A stretch of 64,000 nucleotides of DNA from Actinomadura rupiterrae (GTDB lineage: Bacteria > Actinomycetota > Actinomycetes > Streptosporangiales > Streptosporangiaceae). The translations under genes were made by a program, and so were the position numbers. The stretch covers positions 620,001-684,000 of the forward strand of contig NZ_JAMZEA010000006.1 in assembly GCF_024172125.1 (NCBI RefSeq). The letters run 5' to 3'. Numbering within the stretch: position 1 is the stretch's first letter; every line of letters starts with the position of its first letter. The notes beneath the pieces were generated by a model. The model was given only the letters and a program-made list of their open reading frames with translations, did no database searches and was not told the DNA's origin. Of this stretch, positions 42,558 to 52,251 are shown in pieces.

Positions 42558-44078
42558 TCATCCCTTGAGGTAGGACTCGCGCAGGCGCGACCGGCTCAGC
42601 TTCCCTGAAGGCGTGCGCGGGAGTTTCGTTCGGAACTCGATCCGCCGCGGGTGCTTCAAGCGGGCGAGGAGCGGCTCGCAATGCGCCAGCAGGTCGGCGA
42701 CGAGCGACGCATCCGGTTCGTGGCCGGGAGCGGGCTCGACGAGGGCGATGGGCTGCTGCCCCCACTCCTCGTCCGGGACGCCGATCACCGCGACGTCCGC
42801 GACTGCCGGATGCCGGAGCAGGGCCGCCTCGATCTCCGCCGGGTACAGGTTCACGCCGCCCGAGATGATGAGGTCGGTCCGCCGGTCGCTCATGTGGACG
42901 AACCCGTCCTCGTCCAGGTATCCCAGGTCACCCGGGGTGTAGAGGTCGCCGTGGTGCGCGGCGGCGGTCTTGTCCGGATCGTCGTGGTACTCGAAGCCGA
43001 GCGTGCCGCCGCGCACGTAGATCATTCCGGTCTCGCCGGCCGGCAGCTCACGACCGTCCTCGTCCAGGATCTTGACCTCGACGCCGTCGAGCGGGCGTCC
43101 GACCGTGCCGGGATGGGCGAGCCACTCCTCGGGCCGCGCGAGCACGACCGCGCCGCTTTCGGTCGAGCCGTAGTACTCCCAGAGCACCGGCCCCAACCAG
43201 TCCATCATGGCCTGCTTGGTGTGAACGGCCACGGGCGCGGCGCTGTGGAAGACCTGCTGCAGGGACGACGTGTCGTACCGGTTCCGGACGTCCTCGGGGA
43301 GGCCGAGCAGCCGGTGGAACATCGTCGGGACCATGAAGGTGTTGGTGACCCGGTAGTCCTGGACGAGCCGCAACGCGCTTTCCGGCTCGAAGCGCGGCGG
43401 GACCACGACGGCGTGCCCGAAAATCAGCGCCACCATCGCGTGCGCGCAGGGGGCCGAGTGGTAGAGCGGCCCGAGGACGAGGTGCACGCCGTCGCCGGGC
43501 GTGAAGTCCAGGTCCCGGCCGACGGTCTGCCTGAGCAGGTCGAACACCGGTTCCGGCGGCAGGTCCAGCAGGGGGCGCTGGACGCCTTTCGGCCGCCCCG
43601 TCGTCCCCGACGTGTAGAACATGATGGAGCCCATCCGCCGCTCGTCCGGCGGGGTTTCGGACGCGTCGCCCAGCCATTCCGGCGCGTCCACGCTGAGCAG
43701 CGCGGACGGCGCGACACCAGCCTCACCGGCCGCGACCTGGACTGTTCCGGCCAGCGCGTCCTCGGTGATGACCGCGCCCGCGCCGCTGTCGGTGAGGATG
43801 TAGGCGATCTCTGGCTTGGTCAGATGCCGGCTGACCGGGACGAAGTAGAGCCCGTTCTGCATCGCCGCGAACAGCGCGACGAGGAATTCCGGACGGTTTC
43901 CGAGGACGGTCGCAACCGTGTCGCCGGGCCGCAGACCGAGCCGGCGCAGGACGGCCGAGCAGCGGTTCACGCGCCCGTGCAGCTGTCCGTAACTGAGCGG
44001 CCCTCCGGGCCCGAGGACGGCCGGACGGTCCGGATCCCGGTCCGCGATCTCGTAGAAGCTGACGCCGTCGACACCCAT
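42558..44078 (-). CDS. Acyl-CoA synthetase (AMP-binding family)
   Basis: 506 residues from ATG 44078 (GGAGG upstream). The ATP-binding loop is YTSGTTGRPKGVQ, followed by the adenylation blocks YYGSTESG and GDLGYLDEDGFVHMSDRRTDLIISGG; the late lysine is K in TPSGKLSR. It activates a carboxylic acid to an acyl-CoA. The same family as the later gene at 59.6 kb, about 500 residues, like mycobacterial FadD proteins. It is alone, convergent with the repeat-bearing hypothetical gene. Confidence 0.93.
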   Translation of the reverse strand: MGVDGVSFYEIADRDPDRPAVLGPGGPLSYGQLHGRVNRCSAVLRRLGLRPGDTVATVLGNRPEFLVALFAAMQNGLYFVPVSRHLTKPEIAYILTDSGAGAVITEDALAGTVQVAAGEAGVAPSALLSVDAPEWLGDASETPPDERRMGSIMFYTSGTTGRPKGVQRPLLDLPPEPVFDLLRQTVGRDLDFTPGDGVHLVLGPLYHSAPCAHAMVALIFGHAVVVPPRFEPESALRLVQDYRVTNTFMVPTMFHRLLGLPEDVRNRYDTSSLQQVFHSAAPVAVHTKQAMMDWLGPVLWEYYGSTESGAVVLARPEEWLAHPGTVGRPLDGVEVKILDEDGRELPAGETGMIYVRGGTLGFEYHDDPDKTAAAHHGDLYTPGDLGYLDEDGFVHMSDRRTDLIISGGVNLYPAEIEAALLRHPAVADVAVIGVPDEEWGQQPIALVEPAPGHEPDASLVADLLAHCEPLLARLKHPRRIEFRTKLPRTPSGKLSRSRLRESYLKG

Positions 44079-44334
44079 GCGCGCCTCCTCACCCGTCCGC
44101 GGACCCCCGCGCGGACTCCTCGTCCAGCCGGGCAGGCCGCGCGAACCGGGCAGGCCGGGCGGTGTGCGGGCCGCGCGGCCCCTCGGTCTCCATCGACCTA
44201 CGGCCCGGCAATGAAGTCAAGCCTTCACCCCCATTCCCGTCGAGCCGGAACAAGCGACCGATCATGGACGCCCGATTCCGGCCCGCGGCGGCGGCCCGCT
44301 CACTACGCTGGGAGCGATTCGGCGACAGCGAGCG

Positions 44335-46476
44335 GTGACTGGCAGCGTGGTGACCGAACAGACCGGGAGCGCCCCACCCCCGGACGAGCACGGCCCGGCG
44401 GCCCCGGACGGGAGCCGGACCCCGGACGAGAGCCGCACGCCCCTGCGGCGGCTGACCGAGGTCATGGCGTTCGAACTCTGCTCGTCCATCCTGGTCGGCC
44501 TGCTCGTGACCGTTTTCCATGGGTATTTCTGGCTCAACTCGGTCGTCACGCTCGCGGTGCTCGCAGCGGTCTCGATGCTGCTCTGGCGGTCCCGTCCCGA
44601 TCTGGTGCACAACGTCCTCGCAGGCGCCTCGTCGACGCTGCTGTGGATGGCGAAGGGGCTGGCGTGCCTGCTCCTGGGCGCGGCGGCGATGGTCCTGGTG
44701 CTGCTGGCGGTGCTCGGCGTGAAGGCGCTGCGCGACGCGGCCCAGCCGTGCGGGCAGCCGCTCGAACTGCGCGTGATGTCCGCGCCGGAGATGCTGACGC
44801 CGCTGCGCGCGGCGGCAGCCGAGTTCGTGGCCGACCGGAAGGACGACGGATGCCGCCGTTACTCGGTCACGGTCGTCCCGGAACCTGGGCCGGTCTCGCT
44901 CTACGACGCGTTCAGCCGCCTCTGGCGGCGCAACGACACGGGCGATGACCAGCAGCTCCTCGGCCCGCAGCCGGACGTGTGGATCCCGGTGAGCAGCGCC
45001 GAGCTCGACTTCGTCCCGCACGGCGGCCAAGGCGCCGGAACCCACGGGAGCGGCGGCGATCCGCGTTTCCGGTCGTACCGCTCGCTCGGCACCTCGCCGA
45101 TGGTCCTCGCCCTGTTCCCCAAGGCGAACGCGGCCGTCGCGAGCCCCTACAGCGCGCCGCTGAAGGCGAACGCGGGCGCCTTGCTGAAGCAGATCTCCCA
45201 GGCGGGAGTGAAACTGCGCGGTATCGCCCGTCCCGTTCCGGACACGTCGGCCGCCGCGCTTGAGGTCACGCCCGCGCTGTACGAGGCGCAGGCCGGATCG
45301 TCCCCAGGCGCGGCCGAGAAGTTCGCCAGCCCGTCCGATCTGGTTGCCCCCGACGCGGTGACACTTCTGTGTCGCTTCCGGGCCCAGGCGTCCCAGGGCC
45401 TCGAACCGCCATCGGACGTCGCGGTGGCCGTCCCCGAGCAGGTGCTCGCGGACTACGACGCCGGACGCGCCCTCGGCGACCGTTGCGGACCGTCCGATCC
45501 CTCGTCCGGCCCGAGCGCGCGGTGGCGGCTGTACCCGTACTACGCGGTCGACCTGCCGACCATGGACTACCCGTTCGTCCAGCTCACCTGGCGCGGGCAG
45601 GACACCCGGGCGCGCAGCGCCGCGATCGGCGACCTGCGTTCCTGGCTGACCGCGCATCCGCTCAGCAAGCAGGGGCTCCGCGACGACGGTGGCGAGATCC
45701 CCGCGCCGCCTGAGGGCGATTCCGCGCATCTCTACCTCTCCCGGCTCCAGGGCATGGCCGGCGAGCGGGCCGTGCCGCCGTACGTCCAGCTCAGGGGCGC
45801 TCCGCCGGTGCAGAGCGCGCTGGACCGGCTCGCCGCCGCCCGCCCGAAGGTCGCCGCAGCGCTGATGCTGGACGTCTCGGGCTCGATGGACCAGGCCGCC
45901 GGATCCGCACCGTCCAGACCGGCGGCTGCCACGGCGAGCGGTCCGGCGACCGGAGGCACCCGCCTCACCCGCGCCGTGACGTTCCTGCAGAGCTTCGTGG
46001 ACCAGCTCCAGGGCTCCGACCGCGTCGGCCTCCAGGTGTTCTCGTCGGCGGCCGATCCGCGCAATCCGGCGACGTTCGGGAACGTCCCGCCGCGCGACGC
46101 GCAGGCCGACCAGAAGGACCAGGTCGGCAACCAGCTCCAGGCCGTCACGACGACCGGCGGCGACCTGGCGCTGCGCACCGCGATCGCCGCCGCGAACCTC
46201 TCCAGCGGCAGGCAGGACCTCATCCTGGTCACCGACGGCGAGAGCGCGGGCAGCAACCCCGACACGTCCGGGCTGGCCGCCTGGCTCAGCGGACCGTTCC
46301 GCGCGGCCAACCCGAACCTGCGCCTCACCGTCGTCCTCACTGGCCCGGCCAGCTGCGACACCGCGCACATCAGGCAGCTCACGTCCGCAATGGGTTCCGG
46401 ACGCGGCCGGTGCGTCGCGCTCACCGGCGCACCCGAGCAGGAACAGGCCGCCCAACTCCTCTCGGGGCTGCGATGA
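44335..46476 (+). CDS. Membrane protein with solute-binding-like and C-terminal VWA domain
   Basis: 713 residues. The N-terminus is cytoplasmic and Pro-rich, then two to three membrane helices (about 45-125: ELCSSILVGLLVTVFHGYF, LNSVVTLAVLAAVSMLL and KGLACLLLGAAAMVLVLLAVLGV). A large extracytoplasmic part (about 130-480) has the layout of a type II solute-binding protein. Residues 505-713 are a von Willebrand factor A domain with a full MIDAS: DVSGSM (D513) and VTDGES. Start GTG 44335 is approximate. ATGA overlap with the next gene. No permease or ATPase adjoins, so transport is not the obvious role. Confidence 0.8.
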   Translation: MTGSVVTEQTGSAPPPDEHGPAAPDGSRTPDESRTPLRRLTEVMAFELCSSILVGLLVTVFHGYFWLNSVVTLAVLAAVSMLLWRSRPDLVHNVLAGASSTLLWMAKGLACLLLGAAAMVLVLLAVLGVKALRDAAQPCGQPLELRVMSAPEMLTPLRAAAAEFVADRKDDGCRRYSVTVVPEPGPVSLYDAFSRLWRRNDTGDDQQLLGPQPDVWIPVSSAELDFVPHGGQGAGTHGSGGDPRFRSYRSLGTSPMVLALFPKANAAVASPYSAPLKANAGALLKQISQAGVKLRGIARPVPDTSAAALEVTPALYEAQAGSSPGAAEKFASPSDLVAPDAVTLLCRFRAQASQGLEPPSDVAVAVPEQVLADYDAGRALGDRCGPSDPSSGPSARWRLYPYYAVDLPTMDYPFVQLTWRGQDTRARSAAIGDLRSWLTAHPLSKQGLRDDGGEIPAPPEGDSAHLYLSRLQGMAGERAVPPYVQLRGAPPVQSALDRLAAARPKVAAALMLDVSGSMDQAAGSAPSRPAAATASGPATGGTRLTRAVTFLQSFVDQLQGSDRVGLQVFSSAADPRNPATFGNVPPRDAQADQKDQVGNQLQAVTTTGGDLALRTAIAAANLSSGRQDLILVTDGESAGSNPDTSGLAAWLSGPFRAANPNLRLTVVLTGPASCDTAHIRQLTSAMGSGRGRCVALTGAPEQEQAAQLLSGLR

Positions 46477-48002
46477 CGACCGAAGACGACGACCGCAACC
46501 GTCCCGCCCGTCCCCCGTCCCGAGACGGCGACCCACCCGAAACACCAAGCTCGCCCGAAAATCCGACCCCGCCCGAAGCACAAAGCTCGCCCGAGGTTCC
46601 GCGGCCTCGCACCCCTCCGCCCCCGTCGCGCGCGCACGAGGGGAAGCAGCATGGGACGCATTTCTCGCGCCGAGCGGTGTTGCTGTTCGCCTCGGTAGGC
46701 GCGCTCGCCGTTCTCGCGGCGGCGTTGGTGTCGCAGATCCATCCGAGCGTCCCGTACCACGCGCTGGCCGCCGACTGCGGACGCGACGACCTCGTCATCG
46801 CAGGCGGGACGGACGTGAGCCTCAAGGCGCAGCGGCGCGCGCTCGTCAAGCAGTGGAACGCCTCGTCCTATCCGGACGGCCGTCCGCACCGGCACGCGCG
46901 CCTGGTCGAGGTGTCCGACTCGACCGACCTGCAGCACAGCCAGCTCGCGGCGGTCGCGCAGTCCGGCGGCTGCGGCTACGACGTCCTGATCATGGACAAC
47001 ACCTGGACGGCCCAGTTCGCGCAGGCCGGGTACCTCAAGGAGCTGGACGGCCTGTCTGACAAGGCCGACATCATCCCCGCCGCGCTGCGCACCGGCCAGT
47101 GGCAAGGGAAGCAGTACGCCGTGCCGTTCAACCTGGACGTCGGCCTGCTCTACTACCGCGAGGGCACCACGCCGCCCGCGAACTGGTCCGATCTACTCGA
47201 CCAGGGCTACGACGCACAGCTCGCCGACTACGAGGGCCTGACCGTCAACGTCCTGGAGGACGTGTGGAGCGACGGCGCCGCCGACGTCCTCACCGGTAAC
47301 GCGCGCGCGGACGAGAAGGCCCTCAAGAACCGCGTCTTCCCGGCCATCAGCCGCCTCGCCCCTAGAGTGCAGGGCCCGTTGAAGGCTTCGCGCCAGTTCC
47401 AGGAGCAGGACGCCATCAACGCCTTCGCTAGCGGCGACAAGCTGATGCGCAACTGGCCCTATGCGTTCTCGTCGCTCGCGACCGAGCCTCGTATGCGCGC
47501 GAGTGGCGACCGCCTGCTGTTCCATGTGGCGGCGCTTCCCGGATACACCGTCTTGGGCGGCCAGAACCTCGCGGTCTCGGCCCACTCCCCCAACCCCGGC
47601 CCGAGCGCCGATCTGGTGCGCTTCCTCTCCGGGACGGACGCTCAGCGCCAGCTGTTCTCCTGCGGCGGTTTCGCCCCTGCCCGGTACTCGGCGCTCGGCC
47701 TGACCCCCGATCGCCATGCCCCCGGGGACGTCCAGGCGAAGTCGTGCTCGACCCTGATGGGCCGTCCGCCCGCGCCCGGTGATCCGGACCTGCCGAACCA
47801 GCAGCAGCTCACCGAGCTCGGCCAGGCCATCGTGACGGCCCTCGGGCGCGCCCGGCCGCGTCCGGTGACCGAGCACTACCCGACCTTCTCGGCGACGTTC
47901 CGGGAGTGCGCGTCCAAGATCTTCGACGGCACGACGGCAGACGCCGGAACCTTCGCCCACGACGTCGCCGAGGCCCTGAAAGGCCGCCCGTCCAGCTGCT
48001 GA
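46473..48002 (+). CDS. Membrane-anchored extracellular solute-binding protein
   Basis: 509 residues. A 60-residue acidic/proline-rich cytoplasmic start (SSPENPTPPEAQSSPE) precedes one membrane helix (about 68-88), and the remainder faces outside. The outer part is a type I/II substrate-binding fold: DLVIAGGTDVSLKAQRRALVKQWN, LIMDNTWTAQFAQAGYLKELD, YAVPFNLDVGLLYYREG and QDAINAFASGDKLMRNWPYAFSSL, like sugar-type binding proteins, but anchored by a helix, not a lipobox. Coupled by ATGA to the VWA gene. No transporter genes lie beside it. Confidence 0.82.
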   Translation: MTTEDDDRNRPARPPSRDGDPPETPSSPENPTPPEAQSSPEVPRPRTPPPPSRAHEGKQHGTHFSRRAVLLFASVGALAVLAAALVSQIHPSVPYHALAADCGRDDLVIAGGTDVSLKAQRRALVKQWNASSYPDGRPHRHARLVEVSDSTDLQHSQLAAVAQSGGCGYDVLIMDNTWTAQFAQAGYLKELDGLSDKADIIPAALRTGQWQGKQYAVPFNLDVGLLYYREGTTPPANWSDLLDQGYDAQLADYEGLTVNVLEDVWSDGAADVLTGNARADEKALKNRVFPAISRLAPRVQGPLKASRQFQEQDAINAFASGDKLMRNWPYAFSSLATEPRMRASGDRLLFHVAALPGYTVLGGQNLAVSAHSPNPGPSADLVRFLSGTDAQRQLFSCGGFAPARYSALGLTPDRHAPGDVQAKSCSTLMGRPPAPGDPDLPNQQQLTELGQAIVTALGRARPRPVTEHYPTFSATFRECASKIFDGTTADAGTFAHDVAEALKGRPSSC

Positions 48003-48009
48003 CGGGGCC

Positions 48010-48576
48010 TCAGCAGACCAGGGCGGCGCGTCCCATCGTGTGGAGCAGCTCGGCCATGGCCGGACGATCGAGCCCGGCCGCGCTGTACGGAGTCGAGTTG
48101 AGCAGCCCGAAGCAGGCGTGGACGGCCGCCCGGATCCGGGGTTCCGGCTCGTCCGGACGCAGTCGGCGCAGCACCCCGACCCACTCCTCCACGTAACCGC
48201 GCTGGACGCGCCGGACCTGGTGGCGCTGCGGTTCGGGCACGTTGTCCAGCTCGCGCTCGTGCACGGTGATCAAGGCCGGGTTGTCGAGTGCGAAGGAGAT
48301 GTGCCAGTCGAGTAGGGCGTCCAGGGCCGCGGACGGGTCGGGCGCGGCGGCCCGGCGGACGCCCTCGGCGCGCAGCCGCTCGCTGATGTCGACGAGCATC
48401 TCGGCGAGCACGGCCTCCTTGCCCCGGAAGTGCCGGTAGAGGGCCGGTCCGGTGAGGCCGAGGGCGCGCCCGAGGTCGCCGATGGAGGTGCCGTGGAAGC
48501 CGCGCCGGGCGAACAGCTCGGCGGCCGCGGCGAGGATCTCGGCCCTGCGCGGGTTCGCCGTGCTCACGTCGGTCAT
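48010..48576 (-). CDS. TetR family regulator of the liu operon
   Basis: 188 residues from ATG 48576. Helix-turn-helix: RRAEILAAAAELFARRGFHGTSIGDLGRALGLTGPALYRHFRGKEAVLAEM. C-terminal all-helical ligand domain. It is divergent from the isovalerate/leucine operon, with two GTTAAC-type inverted repeats in the 89-bp gap. Binding an acyl-CoA or similar to relieve repression is the expected mode, as in mycobacterial and other actinobacterial branched-chain regulators; not proven. Confidence 0.88.
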   Translation of the reverse strand: MTDVSTANPRRAEILAAAAELFARRGFHGTSIGDLGRALGLTGPALYRHFRGKEAVLAEMLVDISERLRAEGVRRAAAPDPSAALDALLDWHISFALDNPALITVHERELDNVPEPQRHQVRRVQRGYVEEWVGVLRRLRPDEPEPRIRAAVHACFGLLNSTPYSAAGLDRPAMAELLHTMGRAALVC

Positions 48577-48598
48577 GATGGGAGTGTAGACGAATCTT

Positions 48599-48639
48599 GT
48601 TAATGAGCGTTAACATCGCACTTGTTAACGAGCATTAAC
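48599..48639. promoter_or_regulatory. Two operator-like repeats between tetR and the liu operon
   Basis: GTTAATGAGCGTTAAC (48599-48614) and GTTAACGAGCATTAAC (48624-48639) are near-inverted copies of each other with centres 25 bp apart. Their A/T content stands out in this GC-rich region. Confidence 0.85.
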
Positions 48640-48665
48640 TGTCGACGAGGACGGGTGATGACCGG

Positions 48666-50288
48666 GTGAGCGGGAGCGGAAGCGCATCCTGGCCGGTGCT
48701 GGGCACGCGTGCCGATCCGGGGGGCGAGGCCTACAAGGCGAGCGCCGCGCACAACGAGGCGCTGGCCGCCGAGCTGCGCGACCGGCTGGAGGCGGCCGGG
48801 CGCGGCGGGCCGGAGCGGGCCCGGGAGCGGCACGTCAAGCGCGGCAAGCTGCTGCCCCGCGACCGGGTGGACACGCTGCTCGACCCCGGCTCGCCGTTCC
48901 TGGAGCTGTCCCCGCTCGCCGCGACCGGCATGTACGGGGACGACGCGCCGGGCGCCGGGATCATCACCGGCGTCGGCCGGATCTCCGGGCGCGAGTGCGT
49001 GGTCGTGGCCAACGACGCGACCGTCAAGGGCGGCACGTACTACCCGATGACGGTCAAGAAGCACCTGCGCGCGCAGGAGGTCGCCCTCCACAACCGGCTG
49101 CCCTGCGTGTACCTGGTCGACTCCGGTGGCGCGTTCCTGCCGAAGCAGGACGAGGTGTTCCCCGACCGCGAGCACTTCGGCCGCATCTTCTACAACCAGG
49201 CGACCATGTCCGGGCGCGGCATCCCGCAGATCGCGGCGGTGCTCGGGTCCTGCACGGCGGGCGGCGCGTACGTCCCGGCGATGAGCGACGAGGCGGTGAT
49301 CGTCCGGAACCAGGGGACGATCTTCCTCGGCGGCCCGCCGCTGGTGAAGGCCGCGACCGGCGAGGTCGTCACGGCCGAGGAGCTGGGCGGCGGCGAGCTG
49401 CACTCGCGGATCTCCGGCGTCACCGACCACCTCGCCGAGAACGACGCGCACGCGCTGTCGATCGTCCGCAGCATCGTCGGGACGCTCGGCCCGCGCGCGC
49501 CGCGCCCGTGGGAGACCGCCGCGCCGGCCGAGCCGCTGTACCCGGCGGACGAGCTGTACGGCGTCGTCCCGCCGGACGCCCGCACCCCCTACGACGTGCG
49601 CGAGGTCATCGCCCGCGTGGTGGACGGGTCGCGGTTCCAGGAGTTCAAGAAGGAGTTCGGGACGACCCTGGTCACCGGCTTCGCGCACATCCACGGCCAC
49701 CCGGTCGGGATCATCGCCAACAACGGCATCCTGTTCGCCGAGTCGGCGCAGAAGGGCGCGCACTTCATCGAGCTGTGCGACCAGCGCAGCATCCCGCTGG
49801 TGTTCCTGCAGAACATCACCGGCTTCATGGTCGGCCGCGAGTACGAGGCGGGCGGCATCGCCAAGCACGGCGCCAAGATGGTCACGGCTGTCTCGTGCGC
49901 GCGCGTACCGAAGTTCACCGTCGTCATCGGCGGCTCGTTCGGCGCGGGCAACTACGCGATGTGCGGCCGGGCGTACTCGCCGCGCTTCCTGTGGATGTGG
50001 CCGAACGCGCGGATCTCGGTGATGGGCGGCGAGCAGGCCGCGAGCGTGCTGGCGACCGTCCGGCGCGACCAGCTCGGCGACGCGTGGTCCGCCGAGGCGG
50101 AGGAGGAGTTCAAGGCTCCGATCCGCGCGCAGTACGAGGACCAGGGCAATCCGTACTACTCCACGGCGCGGCTGTGGGACGACGGCGTCATCGACCCGCG
50201 CGACACGCGCCGCGTGCTGGGGCTGGCGCTGTCGGCCGCGGCGAACGCGCCGCTGGAGCCGGTCGGCTACGGCGTCTTCCGGATGTGA
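48666..50288 (+). CDS. Methylcrotonyl-CoA carboxylase beta (carboxyltransferase) subunit
   Basis: 540 residues from GTG 48666. Carboxyltransferase core: KRGKLLPRDRVDTLLDPGSPFLELS, AGIITGVGRISGRECVVVANDATVKGGTYYPMTVKKHLRAQE and the acyl-CoA-binding GGAFLPKQDEVFPDREHFGRIFYNQA. The last two are typical of methylcrotonyl-CoA rather than propionyl-CoA carboxylase. It transfers CO2 from biotin to 3-methylcrotonyl-CoA. The alpha subunit follows 8 bp later. Confidence 0.93.
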   Translation: MSGSGSASWPVLGTRADPGGEAYKASAAHNEALAAELRDRLEAAGRGGPERARERHVKRGKLLPRDRVDTLLDPGSPFLELSPLAATGMYGDDAPGAGIITGVGRISGRECVVVANDATVKGGTYYPMTVKKHLRAQEVALHNRLPCVYLVDSGGAFLPKQDEVFPDREHFGRIFYNQATMSGRGIPQIAAVLGSCTAGGAYVPAMSDEAVIVRNQGTIFLGGPPLVKAATGEVVTAEELGGGELHSRISGVTDHLAENDAHALSIVRSIVGTLGPRAPRPWETAAPAEPLYPADELYGVVPPDARTPYDVREVIARVVDGSRFQEFKKEFGTTLVTGFAHIHGHPVGIIANNGILFAESAQKGAHFIELCDQRSIPLVFLQNITGFMVGREYEAGGIAKHGAKMVTAVSCARVPKFTVVIGGSFGAGNYAMCGRAYSPRFLWMWPNARISVMGGEQAASVLATVRRDQLGDAWSAEAEEEFKAPIRAQYEDQGNPYYSTARLWDDGVIDPRDTRRVLGLALSAAANAPLEPVGYGVFRM

Positions 50289-50296
50289 GGGGCGAG

Positions 50297-52246
50297 ATGT
50301 TCGAGAGCGTTCTGGTCGCCAACCGGGGTGAGATCGCCGTCCGGGTGTTCCGCACCGCGCGGCGCCTCGGGCTGCGCACCATCGCGGTCCACACGGCGGG
50401 CGACACCTTCCACACCGCCGAGGCGGACGAGGCCGTCGAGATCCCGTCCTACCTGTCGATCGAGGCCGTGCTGGACGCGGCGCGCTTGACGGGCGCGTCG
50501 GCGGTCCACCCGGGCTACGGGTTCCTCGCGGAGAACACCGCCTTCGCGCGCGCGTGCGAGGACGCCGAGGTCGTCTTCATCGGACCGCCCGCGTCGGCGA
50601 TCGACGCGATGGGCGACAAGATCCGCGCTAAGCAGACCGTCGCGGCGGCCGGCGTCCCGGTCGTCCCCGGACGGGACGAACCGGGCCTGTCGGACGCCGA
50701 GCTGATGGCCGCCGCGCTGGAGGTCGGGCTCCCGGTGCTGCTCAAGCCGTCCGCGGGCGGCGGCGGCAAGGGCATGCGGCTCGTCCGGACGGCCGCGGAG
50801 CTGCCGGAGGCGATCGCGTCCGCGCGGCGCGAGGCGAGCACGTCCTTCGGGGACGACACGCTGCTCGCCGAGCGGTTCATCGAGAACCCGCGGCATATCG
50901 AGATCCAGGTCTTCGCCGACACGCAAGGGAACGCCGTCCACCTGGGCGAGCGCGAGTGCTCGCTCCAGCGCCGGCACCAGAAGATCATTGAAGAGGCGCC
51001 ATCGCCGCTGCTGACGCCGGACGCGCGGGCGCGGATGGGCGAGAGCGCTGTCGCGGCGGCGCGCGCGGTCGGCTACGTCGGCGCGGGCACGGTCGAGTAC
51101 ATCGTCTCGGCGGACCGTCCGGACGAGTACTTCTTCATGGAGATGAACACCCGGCTCCAGGTCGAGCACCCGGTGACCGAGCTGGTCACCGGACTTGACC
51201 TGGTCGAACTCCAGCTGCGCGTCGCGTCCGGCGAGCCGCTGCCGTTCGACCAGTCCGGGGTCTCCCTGAACGGCCACGCGATCGAGGCCCGCATCTACGC
51301 CGAGGACCCGGCGCGCGGCTTCCTGCCGACCGGCGGGCGCGTCCTCGTGCTGGACTCCGGTTCGGACGCCCGTGTCGACTCCGGTATCGAGGTCGGGACG
51401 GTCGTCGGCGGCTCGTTCGACCCGATGCTGTCCAAGGTCATCGTGCACGGCTCCGACCGCGAGGCCGCGCTGACCGCGCTCGACCGGGCGCTCGGCGCGT
51501 ACGACCTGCTCGGCGTCACGACGAACGTGGCGTTCCTGCGCAGGCTGCTGACCGCGCCGTCCGTCGTGTCCGGCGATCTGGACACCGGGCTGGTCGAGCG
51601 GTCCATGGACGAGCTGACCGACGGCCTGCGCGACCTCCCAGCCGAGGTGCTGGCCACCGCCGCGCTGGAGCGCATGCTCGCTCTCGAAGGCGACGGCACC
51701 AACCCGTGGGCCATCCCGGACGGCTGGCGCCCCGGACGTTCCGCCTGGACGCCCTGGCTCATCACTCCGGCCGGTTCCGATCCGGTCGAGGTGCGCGTCC
51801 AGGGACGGGCCTCGTCCGCGCGCGTGTCCGTCGGCGATGCGCCGCCGGTCGCCGCGTCGCTTCGCCGGGACGGTCCGAACCTGGTCGTCACCTACGACGG
51901 CCGGACGACCCGCTACTCGTGCGCGCGCGACGGCATCACCCTGTGGCTCGGACGCGGCGGACGCACCTGGGCCCTCGCCGAGCACGAGCGCGCCGAGAGC
52001 ACGGGCGCGGTCGCCGTCACCGGCGACGGCGTCCTGCGGAGCCCGATGCCCGGAACCGTCCTCGCCGTCAAGGCGGCCGAGGGCGACAAGGTCGAGGAGG
52101 GCCAGCCGCTCGTCGTCGTCGAGGCGATGAAGATGGAGCACACCGTCACCGCGCCGTGCGCCGGCCTGGTGGCGTCCCTGCCGGTCCGCGCCGGGTCCCA
52201 GGTCGCCCTGGACGAGGTGCTGGCCGTGATCGAGTCGGAGGACTGA
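50297..52246 (+). CDS. Methylcrotonyl-CoA carboxylase alpha (biotin carboxylase/BCCP) subunit
   Basis: 649 residues. Biotin carboxylase with ANRGEIAVRVFRTARRLG at the start, the ATP-grasp KPSAGGGGKGMRLV, EMNTRLQVEHPVTE, and a C-terminal biotinyl domain with the acceptor lysine K612 in VEAMKMEH. Carboxylates biotin with ATP and bicarbonate for the beta subunit. Third-largest gene of the leucine catabolic operon; separated from the lyase by 5 bp. Confidence 0.95.
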   Translation: MFESVLVANRGEIAVRVFRTARRLGLRTIAVHTAGDTFHTAEADEAVEIPSYLSIEAVLDAARLTGASAVHPGYGFLAENTAFARACEDAEVVFIGPPASAIDAMGDKIRAKQTVAAAGVPVVPGRDEPGLSDAELMAAALEVGLPVLLKPSAGGGGKGMRLVRTAAELPEAIASARREASTSFGDDTLLAERFIENPRHIEIQVFADTQGNAVHLGERECSLQRRHQKIIEEAPSPLLTPDARARMGESAVAAARAVGYVGAGTVEYIVSADRPDEYFFMEMNTRLQVEHPVTELVTGLDLVELQLRVASGEPLPFDQSGVSLNGHAIEARIYAEDPARGFLPTGGRVLVLDSGSDARVDSGIEVGTVVGGSFDPMLSKVIVHGSDREAALTALDRALGAYDLLGVTTNVAFLRRLLTAPSVVSGDLDTGLVERSMDELTDGLRDLPAEVLATAALERMLALEGDGTNPWAIPDGWRPGRSAWTPWLITPAGSDPVEVRVQGRASSARVSVGDAPPVAASLRRDGPNLVVTYDGRTTRYSCARDGITLWLGRGGRTWALAEHERAESTGAVAVTGDGVLRSPMPGTVLAVKAAEGDKVEEGQPLVVVEAMKMEHTVTAPCAGLVASLPVRAGSQVALDEVLAVIESED

Positions 52247-52251
52247 GCGTC

